From Glandiceps talaboti (lineage: Eukaryota > Hemichordata > Enteropneusta > Spengelidae), in assembly GCF_964340395.1 (NCBI RefSeq), contig NC_135566.1, positions 5,752,501-5,816,500 of the forward strand: a stretch of DNA of 64,000 nt, written 5' to 3'. Position 1 is the first letter of the stretch. Every line of letters begins with the position of its first letter. The position numbers and the translations under genes are program-made. The notes under the pieces were generated by a model, which did not search any database, had not been told where the DNA came from, and saw nothing but the letters and a program-made list of their open reading frames with translations. Of the stretch, positions 21,246 to 33,154 are shown one piece after another.

Positions 21246-23637
21246 TGCAGTTAGACTGATACTAGAGGTCTTGGTTACCTTTTTTATTATGCATCCTTAA
21301 TGACGCATTAGCTTCCAAAATTAGCATCCCCTTCCCAGTATGGTGCATCCATCCCTAATTTGCATATGCAGTTTGAAAGTAAAGTTTATTGTCTGACTGG
21401 ACTTTTCCTTAAAATGTGACTCAAAATAATTGAAATTGCACAGTATTTACTATATTTCACATCTCAATGTTTTTGTTGTCTGCTGTCCTCTCTTTGGCAC
21501 ATGGGAATATCAGACTTGTCACTTTTTCATGAAAATAAAAGTCATTAATATTATATTATTACATATGTAATTCGAATAAGTTTTTTCCTTGGAAAGGACA
21601 CGAGACAAAAACAGTATAACGCACATTAATTTATTTGTCTTCACTAGGGGCAGTGTCAGATTTACACCACAAATGTTTTCTGTACTAGATTTTCTCATGG
21701 AAATGACATGCATCAAGTCGATATCTCTCTCCTTTGGAAATAATGACATTTCTGTTACAAATCAGATTAGCGTAATGCAGTTACCTTGGTATCTTTACTG
21801 CAATTACTAGTATCACTTCTGAGGTTACCATGATGTCTAGCGCCCTCTAGAGGGGCTAGACTCAATCTTAGTATCCATGTCATCAATCCAAGAATATTGA
21901 TTGTGACAGATTGTCATTTGCATTTTTCATCAACTGAAAATCATCTTGATGAAAATATTCACTTTTACTTCATAACCAACATTTAATCTTTTCTTGAAAG
22001 TAACATTGTGTGACTCAATCTCACTTCAATTTCAAACGATGGTATTCAAAAAACCACTCAGGCTAACAAATCTAATTTAATGCACTTAGAGAATTTCCTT
22101 TCAAGACTCAGATGTGTTTTGTGATGCATATTCAGTGTTGGCCTTTATTCACTCAGTTGCTCTAGATATCTATGAACTTACAATCGATTGGTATAGGCAG
22201 GTGGGTTGTCTAAAAATCTATTTCTGTCAGGAGTTGCTCGTTATTTTTTAAGATGATGCTGTCGGCACACGGTATGATACGTCTTTTATCAGTGATACAT
22301 GATTTCTGCTGGTGAACAATTACTTGTTTGAACATCATTATCGATTGCTGCATCCTATCTAATTAGTTCTATTGGATTTTTTTGCTGATTAGGCACCATC
22401 AATTACATTTTTTTGTTTGCCCTCCATGTGTGGGTAGGTTTGTCGGTAGATTTAGAAAAAACAAACACATTTCATTTTGCTCAAAATTTCCGTCAAAGGC
22501 CATATTTCATACTTTTGTAAATGGAAAGACCATTCAAATATCTTCAAATAACTACACATATTTCTAAACAGTTGTTTAAGAAAATTAAACTTTGGATTTT
22601 GACATTTCTATTTCACCAGAATAGTAGAGTTAGGTACAAACAGAAAATGTATCAGAAAAGTGAATTTTACATGACATGCTAGTGTTGTGTATTTTCTGTG
22701 TTTGTTCTTTCCCTGTCTGCCTGGTACAGTGGTAGGTTTTTGGGCAAATTCAGGGATGGCAAACAAAGTATTTAACTGATCCTTATCACAAATGTTTCAG
22801 TTCCTTGTTAGCTTGTCTTGAAAAGCATTTTTTGGTCAAAAACAGCTCGTTATTTTGTTTGCTGCAAGGGAACAGTAGGAGTCCTGTAACATGATGTGCA
22901 ATTTCTGCTCCTAAGAAAATGTTATATGTATATATTATTATACTTTCACAATTCCAAGGGTAGTTAACAAATGGTATTTAGAACCTGATCGATATAGTAA
23001 CGAGTGCAAGACAAGTTGTGAGGAAATTGTACATAGTATCAGGCATGAGGAGGCTAATTGTCGATAAAACTATATATTTTATATATATAGTTTAACAAAT
23101 TCTAAAATGTATTTTCCAAAACTAATTGAATACATGATGAATCATGTTTAAGTTATAGACAAATAGCCCAGAAATGTTCAATAGTTTATACTTAATAATT
23201 ATTTTATTTAAATATGGCTTGTCACATGATCACTTCTTATAAGCAACTCAACTTTATCCTGTCAACACCTGGCACTGTCACAATTTACAACATTTTTACT
23301 CCAAAAAATTCTGATTGTAGCTAATAATGTATAAAATCAGTAAGCTTCCATGGGTAGAAAAACTGCAGTGATCTTTGACCCCAGTGCCAATCAAAGTCAT
23401 GAAAACCGTGACATTTTCTGAACTAGTCTATTTATTGATCTGTATCCAAATTTTCTCTCATTACCCAAAATAGAATTTGACAACCTATGTTCATCATGAA
23501 AGTAGGATTTCTTGGTGGACACCATATCGACTTCCACAGATATGCTACACATGCATAAATTAGTTAAAGCTCATGAGAATAAGTCAACCTTCGTGTTCTA
23601 TTTTGACTCTCTGATGCTACATATACCTTCATGTACC
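21246..23637. other. No gene identified
   Basis: AT-rich, CpG-poor sequence with no assembled exon; intron or intergenic. Confidence 0.35.
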
Positions 23638-23806
23638 AATGTGCCATTTAATGATAGCCAAATTTTGTTGTTGTGAGTCAAAATGGAAAAACTGTGATTT
23701 CTTGTGAGTCACCACATAGTAAGAGATAGAGGAACACCAACTTTTTGGTGCGTCACTAGAAATTGTGTGCATCAGTGGTGCATCAAATTGGTTTAGAGGG
23801 CACACT
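23638..23806 (+). mobile_element. 169-bp MITE, copy 1
   Basis: Termini AATGTGCCATTTAA and TTAGAGGGCACACT are inverted repeats of an AGTGTGCCCTCTAA consensus. The interior (TGATAGCCA..TTTTGTT, GTGAGTCAAAATG, CTTGTGAGTCACCACATAG, GTGCGTCACTAGAAATTG) is shared at the same length with 32,986-33,154. It is too short to code and so is non-autonomous. Confidence 0.85.
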
Positions 23807-23904
23807 GGCAGGTACTAAGAAGTAAACATGATGAGAATGGTTTGTAGGTTACTGGTATGTTTGACAAAAAAAGTAGTGTTATAGTGTCAAACACATGTTG
23901 TCAA

Positions 23905-24170
23905 AACTAAATAAGATATATACAAGATTCTACCACATCAGTAAGTGTTGCATAACAACATAGTATCCTAGGCAACAAGAGTAAAAAGACAACTAAATAA
24001 GAAATGTACAAGACTTTGTACCATATAAATTGTCAATGAGTGCTGCTTGGCAACACAGTATCCTAGACAACTCTACAAGTAAAACGTCTCAACCACATCA
24101 TGTGATGAACACTAAATAAGAAATTGACAAGCTTGATTTTGTTGTTAGTTTTTGTTGCCTAGCAACACAG
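23905..24170. repeat. Three-copy degenerate tandem repeat with X-box-like palindrome
   Basis: Copies begin with 'aactaaataagaaatgtacaag' variants near 23,908, 23,993 and 24,111 and end with 'gcaacacagtatcctag' variants. The last copy contains GTTGCCTAGCAAC (24154-24166), a perfect RFX X-box-type palindrome. Confidence 0.65.
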
Positions 24171-25544
24171 GCATTGAAGAGTTGTTATAATTAGTTTTTA
24201 GTTTGTTGTAAACCGAAATGGATATTTTATTTTTGACACGTTGCTGAGTACTAATCACTGATCATGTCAGTTCAGAACATCATAAGCTGTGTAATGAACA
24301 GTGTGGGTATGAATCGATAGAACGTAGATTAAACCACCATTTGATCTGTTTTGCAGGGGGAGAATTAATGCCATCAGATTAGAAATTGTCTTGGGATCAT
24401 TACTGTTCTTGTGCTGTATAGCAATGTTTACTGCCATGGACTTTGAATGAGGTTCTTAGCAGGAAAAGAACTAAATCTAAGCTAAAGTCTAGCAGTTGTT
24501 TGTCAACTAACATATCTGCCTTAAATTCTTCACTTTTGAGAGATTGAGGTTGCGAAAACCTTCACTTTCAGTGAAGTTACTTTCCCAACCCTAAGAAGAC
24601 TCTTCATAAGTCTTGTAGCCTGCTAGTAAATGCACCTAAAGCTCTGCTCCCACATGACCCTCAAGCATGGTTGTCATGCCAACCGCCACAAATTACCTAG
24701 TTTCTCTCAATTTCTGCTGTCTTGGCAAATGTCTGCCACAAATTAAACCATTTATTTTGTGACCCTTGTGGTATTTCGTGAAATGACAGTCGCAAGCTGC
24801 GAGGTAATCTGTAGGCAGACTGTACCTGACTTGGTTGATTGTATATACTGTGTTCCATTGAATCATAGTCTGTGATTGAATGCACACAGACAATACGTTT
24901 AAGAATTTGGATAAAAGACAGAATGCTGTCCCATCTGTAACTTTATTTGAAAAGAATTGGCGACACCGTAATTACTATATACCATCCCTAGAGGGGTTAA
25001 AAAACAAACCTGAAAACATCAAATTCTACATGCATTAGTAAATTTTTTTCCATTCTTCCACATGAGGAGATGGAATGATTTATTTTGATCATGGCTAGTT
25101 CAGCATACAGCTGCTGTTACTCAGCCATGTCAAAAATGAAAACACAGTTACTGGATGTTACTTTGGTTGGAAAGTAAAGATTATATTAAGAAAACAAAAT
25201 GAATTTTGGTGATAACATCTATCAGGACATGCTTGTGAGGTTATGTACTCCACATTACCCAGTTTTAATCTTCTCTATGGCAGGAATGAAGTACACAGTA
25301 GAACTTCTGAAACAAGGAAATTATCATCTTTAGATGTAACTTACTCCTAAGGCACTGATAAACAAATTTCAGTCTCGAAAACGGTGTCTGATGTGTATGG
25401 ATATTTCATGAAAATCTGACATTTAGGCAGAAATACAATGGATTTCTGAATTTCAAGATGCCATATCAGGGGATTATAACAGCTTCAATGTCTTTTTGAA
25501 GGGAAGCTTTGTCCATGGGTGTCTCAGATTAAAGCCTGGTATTT
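24171..25544. other. No gene established; one hydrophobic short frame
   Basis: At 24,345-24,357 there is a good acceptor (tctgttttgcag). One frame after it reads GRINAIRLEIVLGSLLFLCC.. to a stop at 24,450, but its phase does not match the candidate exon at 20,531 and the length is unremarkable. Nothing else noted. Confidence 0.3.
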
Positions 25545-25719
25545 ATGTGGTAATGGTGGGCAAAATTTCAAGGCTTGGGATTCAATTCCCAGGTTTATGC
25601 ATTAGTGTCATCCTATCACTGAAGTCATAAGGATTACATAGGATCATTCTTTTGTTGTGGACCGACTTTTTCGAAACTCGTGCTTGAAAACTGTTTTTTC
25701 ACACCTAAATTATGATCCT
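25545..25719 (+). mobile_element. tRNA-derived SINE, copy A
   Basis: A-box-like GGTAATGGTGGGC is followed by a B-box-like region GGGATTCAATTCCC at 25577-25590. The body 'ttagtgtcatcctatcactg..ggattacataggatcattcttttgttgtg' is shared with 40,853-40,996, same orientation. Confidence 0.7.
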
Positions 25720-26125
25720 AAGCTGAACCATAGACAGTGTAGAAGGCTGAACTAGTTCAGTATTCCAGTAGCGTGCATGGCTCCATAAGGCAGTCAAGTG
25801 AGTGCATGTAAAATAACTTCATGAGCTCCTTAAAAAATTCATTACTCAAAAAAAACAAAAAAAACAGGACTATTTGAAGCGAGCAGGGAATGCCAAATAG
25901 TTTTTGCTGTGAATTAAATGTGTAGAAGACTCAGAAGAGATATTTAAAAAGGCTGCAACAGTTATTTTGGTCTGTGTGTGTCTGGTCACGGTTTAATAGA
26001 AGTCCTATAGTGGTAGCCCAACTCTGTTTAGATATCAAATGAATGAACTTTCTATTTGTTTTAGAAAAATCACTTGATCAAGTTTATCTGTAGCAATGCT
26101 TGCATTGATGCTTGCATTTCTACAG

Positions 26126-26142
26126 TTTATTTATTTATTCAT

Positions 26143-26173
<31 letters not shown>

Positions 26174-26175
26174 TT
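26126..26175. repeat. (TTTA)n tract bordering a retroelement-like tail
   Basis: TTTA units followed by TCTTTATTATACAGACACCATTATAG and an A-rich CAAACAAAACAAAAAG stretch. This suggests the 3' tail of a minus-strand non-LTR element. Confidence 0.7.
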
Positions 26176-26371
26176 AATCTTTATTATACAGACACCATTA
26201 TAGTGCATTAGCACTGTTCTCCCAATGGAACCTGTTGCAAGATTACATACACAGAAAAACAAACAAAACAAAAAGGGACAAACTAGGACAAAATGTTACA
26301 GATGCACAGTGTACTTTAAAAGATATCCATTGACATTACCAGACTACATTCTTAAGATGTCTTTTAAATAT

Positions 26372-26775
26372 CAATGGGTTTGGAGCTGATCTCATGGATA
26401 AGGGTAGATTATTCCATAGAACAATACTACTTTAATATAGTGAAATGCTCGTTTCCCATATTCAGTTTTAACTGTACAATGGGTTTGAAGCTGATCTTAT
26501 GGATAGAGGTAGATTGTTCCATAGAACAACACCAACTTAGTAAAATGCGCATTTCCCATATTCAGTTTTAATTGTACAATCGGTTTGGAGCTGATCTTAT
26601 GGATAGAGGTAGATTGTTCCATAGAACAATACTACTATAGTGAAATGCTCGTTTCCCATATTCAGTTTTAATTGTACAATGGGTTTGGAGTTGATCTCAT
26701 GGATAGGGGGAAATTGTTCCATAGAACAACACCACTATAATGAAATACTCCTTTCCCATATTCAGTTTTAACTGT
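26372..26775. repeat. Four-copy ~100-bp minisatellite
   Basis: Units start near 26372, 26477, 26577 and 26677 with CAATGGGTTTGGAGCTGAT and end TTCCCATATTCAGTTTTAA. Middle copies are over 90% alike. The 65-codon frame over them is a repeat artefact. Confidence 0.93.
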
Positions 26776-28614
26776 AGGGATGTACATGTTACCCTAGTCT
26801 TGTGTTATAAAGATGAATTTGGTTGGAAAGATTATTCTACTTTAACTTTCTGGATCAGAATGAAATGACACATATAATAATGACCTTGCCATTTGGGGAA
26901 AAGTACATATCAAGACATAGGTGCACATTATGTGACTGACAGAGATTTATAACAAAAGTTTCTAATGTATATGTATAGCAAGTGATCACAAATGTGTGTA
27001 ATGAGACTAAGCTGAGGTCAGACATCACCAGAGCATTTTAAGTCTCCCCTCATTTTAATGGCAGGGTCAGACTCAAATATTTATCTTTAATAATGAGTGT
27101 AAAGATGAATTTATAACAGTTGAATGGCTGTGAGGTGTTAAAACAAACATTTAATTGTACTGAAGGGAAAGTGATCCTGTTTTAATTTAATTGGCTTAGC
27201 GCTATAGCATATCGTTATGGTAATAAGGTTATACTATTACATTGCAGGAAGGGAGGGATGGGGTAACTCAAAACGTTTTTTTTTCTTGTATAACTGTTTA
27301 GAGCCGTTACCATAATTCAAAGTTATGAATATGTTTTACAGTATATTCAATGAGACAAGGAAGTGAAAATTTTAAAGAATAATTATTTATTATTTGACAT
27401 TTCATGGTAATTGTAAATTTGTGAAGTGTGCTACTTTTCCTTCACTCTAATGGTCCTGACCAAAGCTCATGAATATTCATGAGAATTTTGAAAACAGAAT
27501 GGAGGGAACAGCTGAGTGTGAAATTCTATGAATGAAGTACAAGTTAAATATTGACAACCACATGATAAAAGAGCTTAGGAATTACACATTAATGTTAATG
27601 GTCTGCACTTCCTGAAAAGAAAGAAGTTTAAATTGCAGAAGGAATTATTTGGAGTGACTGAACGGTTAGGATAATATACGTTGCTTGATATACTCACCAA
27701 GTGTACATCCCACAGAGACCGGTGTTAAACACAACTTGAAGTTGACTGCTTAAAGGTAATTAACTTTCACTGCTTATATTTATATATATCTAAATGTATC
27801 AGATGTCTAGACAGTAGTTTTCTGTTGGGATTTGTACCGACTACAAATGTGTTAATTTAGATGCAATTTATCTCAATCCACTCAGGGGCAGGATTTCTGA
27901 ATGAAAGCATTTCAATGCAGCTGTTACGTGTGTATAGGCGTTTTATGCCTTAAGCCTCCTATAGGACTTGTCTGAGGTCATAATGTCGGGTCAAATTCTC
28001 CTTCTAGAAACATTGTAGGTCAAAACGGAAGAACTGTGTCAGTTTACTTTTCAATCATCAAACAGTAGTTTCCCGCCAAAAGTGATTTCAACAAATATTT
28101 TTGTTCGTTTAATTTTTTAGCTTTATTTTACATCAAAATTTGTAATTGGTACCAAGTAAATTGATGTGTGTCCGTTCCATAGAATATAGTTTCATTGAGG
28201 GCCATATTTTTTTATATATTTCATTATTTGATTGCAGGGAGGATTGCAAAAATTTATCCCAATAAAATTTTTTTGTTTTGCTGAACTTTTTAGTAGTTTA
28301 TTTTAGGTGAGAAAAAGAGTAACTGCCAAGTGAAATTGGTACAAGGATTCCATAAAACTCCTTTTCAAGGCCATGTTTTTTTTCACACATTGGGTTGTAG
28401 AGGGGAATTGTACAGTCATTTTGTTAACGTGATTTAATAAAAAGTAAGATGTCTCTAAAATATATTTAAAATTCTGATTAGAATTAATATTACTTCAATA
28501 ATCTATAATTACAGTCCAAAATTGAAATTTCATAAAAATGAACTTTTTGCTAAAATTTGTTAATCAGTGTCACAAAATGAAGGAAACATTGTAACGTTGA
28601 CATTGTTCCACATG
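26776..28614. other. No gene identified; one perfect palindrome
   Basis: CpG-poor AT-rich sequence. At 27466-27483 lies the perfect 18-bp palindrome CTCATGAATATTCATGAG; a 14-bp relative (CATGAATATTCATG) is at about 52,057. No exon found. Confidence 0.4.
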
Positions 28615-28734
28615 AATATACCCACATGTACCGGTATATACCCACATGTACCGGTATATACCCACATGTACCGGTATATACCCACATGTACCAGTATATA
28701 CCCACATGTACCGGTATATACCCACATGTGTATA
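28615..28734. repeat. 20-bp minisatellite of nested palindromes
   Basis: Nearly six copies of CCCACATGTACCGGTATATA. Each unit contains the palindromes ACATGT, ACCGGT and TATATA, and only one substitution (CCAG) separates the first five copies. Frames on both strands encode YTGTCGYIPVHVG-type repeats and are not genes. Confidence 0.97.
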
Positions 28735-29204
28735 CAACCAGTATTTGATGATCATGACAAAAGAAGATTCCTTGCTCTACAGTTTTGAAAGACATATTTA
28801 TTTTTACAGACATTTTGTATTAATCATGTGGCCTAAAAATGAATTAAATTGAGTTTATAGTTTCAATTTTTGTAAGGTAGTATTTGGTAATATATTGATA
28901 TTACGATAAAGTGTTGCTATATAGGTCATATTTTCAGATATCATAATGTGTACATAATCTGAATTGTAGACACTATAATCTGATTACAACAGAGAGTAGT
29001 GTACAAAGCCAATAAAATGTATGTGTAAGTTAATTGAATATATTTTATGTGAATACTGTTGGAATCCAGGTCATCTTTTTTCAACTGATGGAGTTGTCAT
29101 TTTGCCTGCAATATGTTATAACTGAAATTTTGGAGCTATTGGGAATTTCTGTTGAATCAAAAACAGAAAAATGGGACTTAGCTATGATCTTGTCATGATT
29201 ACCT

Positions 29205-29545
29205 TTGTATGTGTATGTGTGTATGTATGTATGTGTGTGTGTATGTATGTATGTATGTATGTATGTATGTATGTATGTATGTTTGTATGTATGTATGTAT
29301 GTATGTATGTATGATGTATGTATGTATGTATGTATGTATGTATGTATGTGTGTATGTATGTATGTATGTGTGTGTGTATGTATGTATGTATGTATGTATG
29401 TATGTATGTATGTATGTATGTGTGTGTGTATGTATGTATGTATGTATGTATGTATGTATGTATGTATGTATGTATGTATGTGTGTGTGTATGTATGTATA
29501 TATGTATGTATATGTGTGTGTATGTATGTGTATGTGTGTGTCTGT

Positions 29546-29591
<46 letters not shown>

Positions 29592-29690
29592 AGATGTGTA
29601 TGTAGATGTGTGAGTATGATGTGTGTATGATATATGTATGATGTGTGTGTATGTGTGTGTAGATGTGTGTATACATCACTATGCATTTGT
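29205..29690. repeat. 485-bp (TATG)n-(TG)n compound microsatellite
   Basis: Mostly TATG units with inserted TGTG blocks, a single ATGATG slip near 29,312, a TG run at 29,548-29,587 and a decayed right edge. Long frames (up to 201 codons) are spurious. Confidence 0.97.
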
Positions 29691-30550
29691 TTGTGTGTTC
29701 ACAGTTATTTATCATATTCTTCAGATGACTTGGTCATTTACTTCCGGTTGCATTTATATTTATTGTTTTGAAATCTTTGATTTTAAAATCATTACAGTAG
29801 AAATATATTTCACCTCAAATATTATTTTAGAAGTGGGAAATGTCATGGGTATCTGGTTGTCATGGTTATTCTTCTTGACGTAAACAGTTAAAGAGATACT
29901 CCATTCCCAGACAGGCGTCAATACAAATCATTGATTATATGGAAGCTGATAAGGACTTTCAAAGACATTTGTCTAACCAACTTACACAACTTAGCAGTCT
30001 ATCACCATGACAGCATGGAAACTGTTGCTAAGTAACAGACTATAGTGATACTAGTCAGAAATTTCATGAAAATGTGATATCGATCTTTGTTTGTTTTTCG
30101 AAGTGTGGGTGTTTTTTTCATATTAAAATATGATTCTCATTGATTTTCTTTTTTATATTCATACTTTCACTTTGTCACAGAAAAAAATGTAAATTATAAT
30201 TTCTTTGCACTCATGATGCATAAGTTATAAGAAACAGGCCATGTTCAATTTTACTAAAAGGTTTGCTGTACATTTGGTAAGCTATGTTCTCATCTTTGTA
30301 GTCCACAAGTATGAGAATTGCATATTTTAGAATATACATGATTACTTGCATCAAATTCAGAAAATACAGGAGTCACTTTCTGGCCATTCATTGCCATGAC
30401 AACTAGCATCTATGTCATAAGTTCTTGAATCATCAAAACATAAGACAAAACATTCAATAATGCTATTATTTTCCTTAATATTCCATTAGTTATCATCACA
30501 CAGGCATAATTGTGTTATTCTCCAATATTTTTCTTCATTCAGCAGGAAAA
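29691..30550. other. No gene identified
   Basis: AT-rich sequence between two repeat arrays; no exon-like structure. Confidence 0.35.
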
Positions 30551-30557
30551 TACTTGT

Positions 30558-31390
30558 GACCTAAGGGGCCTTGTCACTACTCATTTTGATGCGTAGTGAC
30601 AAGACCCCTTATGTTGCTTATATGTCTTGCCATTGAATGAACAAAGTTCTATTTGAATATTATATTACCCAAGAAATCAAATGCTACCAATAGAAAGGAA
30701 AATACTATTGACCTAAGTGGCCTTGTTACTATATATGTTTGTTACTTGTAATGACAAGACCCCTTATGTTGTGTGTATATTTTCAGCTGTATAATTTGGA
30801 TATTATTTTACCTGAAATCAAATACTATTGACCTAAGTGGCCTTGTTACTATATATGTTTGTTACTTGTAATGACAAGACCCCTTATGTTGTGTGTATAT
30901 TGTGTTGTATAATTTGGATATTATTTTACCTGAAATCAAATACTATTGACCTAAGTGGCCTTGTTACTATATGTTTGTTACTTGTAATGACAAGACCCCT
31001 TATGTTGTGTGTATATTGTGTTGTATAATTTGGATATTATTTTACCTGAAATCAAATACTATTGACCTAAGTGGCCTTGTTACTATATGTTTGTTACTTG
31101 TAATGACAAGACCCCTTATGTTGTGTGTATATTGTGTTGTATAATTTGGATATTATTTTACCTGAAATCAAATACTATTGACCTAAGTGGCCTTGTTACT
31201 ATATGTTTGTTACTTGTAATGACAAGACCCCTTATGTTGTGTGTATATTGTGTTGTATAATTTGGATATTATTTTACCTGAAATCAAATACTATTGACCT
31301 AAGTGGCCTTGTTACTATATGTTTGTTACTTGTAATGACAAGACCCCTTATGTTGTGTGTATATTGTGTTGTATGATTTGGATATTCACC
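30558..31390. repeat. Seven-unit ~116-bp satellite built from a hairpin
   Basis: Units begin GACCTAAG at 30558, 30710, 30830, 30948, 31064, 31180 and 31296. The last four spacings are exactly 116 and those units are almost identical. Each carries an inverted repeat; in the leftmost unit AAGGGGCCTTGTCACTAC faces GTAGTGACAAGACCCCTT with one mismatch and a 12-base loop. Confidence 0.95.
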
Positions 31391-32985
31391 TGAAATCAAA
31401 TACTACAAATAACAAGATATGAGTTATTGATCTTAGATGGTTGAGGTTGCTCAAATACCATTTTAATTTTCTGATAGTAAATATCTTGAGTGAAGCCGTG
31501 TATCAAATTAACATCACAAGAATTGAAATGTGAAACTGAAGTCTTCTGGAACTGTCTACTTTTGAAGTGCATACCGTTATGTTCACTTGGCAGGTTTGAG
31601 ATCTGTTTTCTTCCGCAATGCTCATCTGATTGAAGTGAACAAACAAAGATTACATGATTTTACTGAAATATGTCATTTTAGGCTCAAGTTTCAGGTGAAA
31701 TTAAGTACTTTTCTGTAGTACTGTAATACACTTTTTTCCCATAATAGCACATAAGATGCATCCTTAAAGTAGATACGTGATTTCAAAATGCTACATCCAT
31801 GGTTGACTAGTCACACTACATTGAAACTTTGTCAGAGCTTTTCTGATAAGCCATCTTGATGATCTTTATGACACTAGTGTAGTAACTACACATGTATATG
31901 CATGGTCATGTTCTGTGATCACTCTCTCTATGTAGTGTAGTCAAATGGACAAATGCTATCAAATATCAAAAATCTAGCTAAATCTCCTGCTAGGGAAAAG
32001 GGTGAATATTGCATGTCAGTAGTAATCACACTGAAAGGCAGGCAGTTGTAATTGGTTACTTCATTCACAATACTAGAAACTCAACCTCTAGCTTGAAAGT
32101 AAGTATTATGTGAGAACATGATAACGTTATCACGTTTATATCAATGCTCCGATAGCATTAAACTACTGCTGTCAGTCACAGGTAAGAAAGGAATGTTGTG
32201 CTAAAGAAAACCGTTTGACCATGTGGTGGAGAGAGACTGTAGAAAATGACCACTTGTATAGTTACTAGACTGTTATGACATGTACTATTCAAAAGATTTT
32301 AAAAAATAGGTGTTTTTAAAGATTTTGAATATGAGCTGACAGTTTGATTTTACATTAATAATAACCTTTAGATCACTTTCTCATATCCAGTTATGCTTTC
32401 TGTTCTCTGTTTATTCTGGGTAAGAATTTACCATTTGTAAAATGTTAACAAAATTGTGTAGATGATCATATGTCATGTATCAGTTGTAATTGATTTCAAA
32501 ACTTTCACTTGTCATTCATTTATTAGATTTACTGCTCTCTTTACAAGTTTCCCTCCAAATTGTATAAACTTGTCCTAGCAAATAAACTAACACGTCAAGT
32601 GATTTAGTAACCTGCAATGTCTTTCCTAGCCATAGGGACTTCAAATTAACATAATTTATGCAATGTATTGTGTGAAAGTGTCACAATATGTAAATTATCA
32701 GTGTTCCAGATTTCCCCCTTATAAAACCATAGACAGTGGAGGAGAATACCAGGGTCTCAAATCTTCTGTAAATAAAAACAAAATAGATCTCAGGTGTAGA
32801 TAGAAATAGTATCAATCACAATGGTGTATTTGTAGTACTAATAAACAAAATTGTGTGTACTGTATGTTTTGTTTTGTTTTTTTGTTTTTTTTCTTTTTTT
32901 TACAATTTCGCCAACTTGTGCATAACTTCCTACACTAGTCACTATGATAATCGTTTACATAAATCAAAGTGAATGAGTCTCTATC
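31391..32985. other. No gene identified
   Basis: AT-rich intron-like or intergenic sequence without assembled exons. Confidence 0.35.
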
Positions 32986-33154
32986 AGTGTGTCCTCTAAT
33001 GATAGCCAGATTTTGTTATTGTGAGTCAAAATGATACAAACTGACATTTCTTGTGAGTCACCACATAGTAAGAGATAGGGGAATACCAAATTTTGGTGCG
33101 TCACTAGAAATTGTGTGCATCAGTGGCACGTCAAATTGGCCTAGAGGGCATACT
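32986..33154 (+). mobile_element. 169-bp MITE, copy 2
   Basis: Same length and orientation as copy 1 at 23,638. Ends AGTGTGTCCTCTAA and CTAGAGGGCATACT are imperfect inverted repeats. By eye the two copies are about 85% identical. Confidence 0.85.

Noticed and set aside
24345-24450. Acceptor followed by a hydrophobic 30-codon frame
   Set aside because: Phase does not fit the nearest upstream candidate exon, and short hydrophobic frames are common in AT-rich DNA.
28550-28852. Tyr/Cys/Gly-repeat proteins on both strands at 28.6 kb
   Set aside because: Arise from the 20-bp minisatellite (60 nt per 20 codons in frame); no promoter or flanking exons.
29081-29715. Open frames of 134-201 codons at 29.1-29.7 kb
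   Set aside because: Translations of TATG/TG repeat; purely low complexity.
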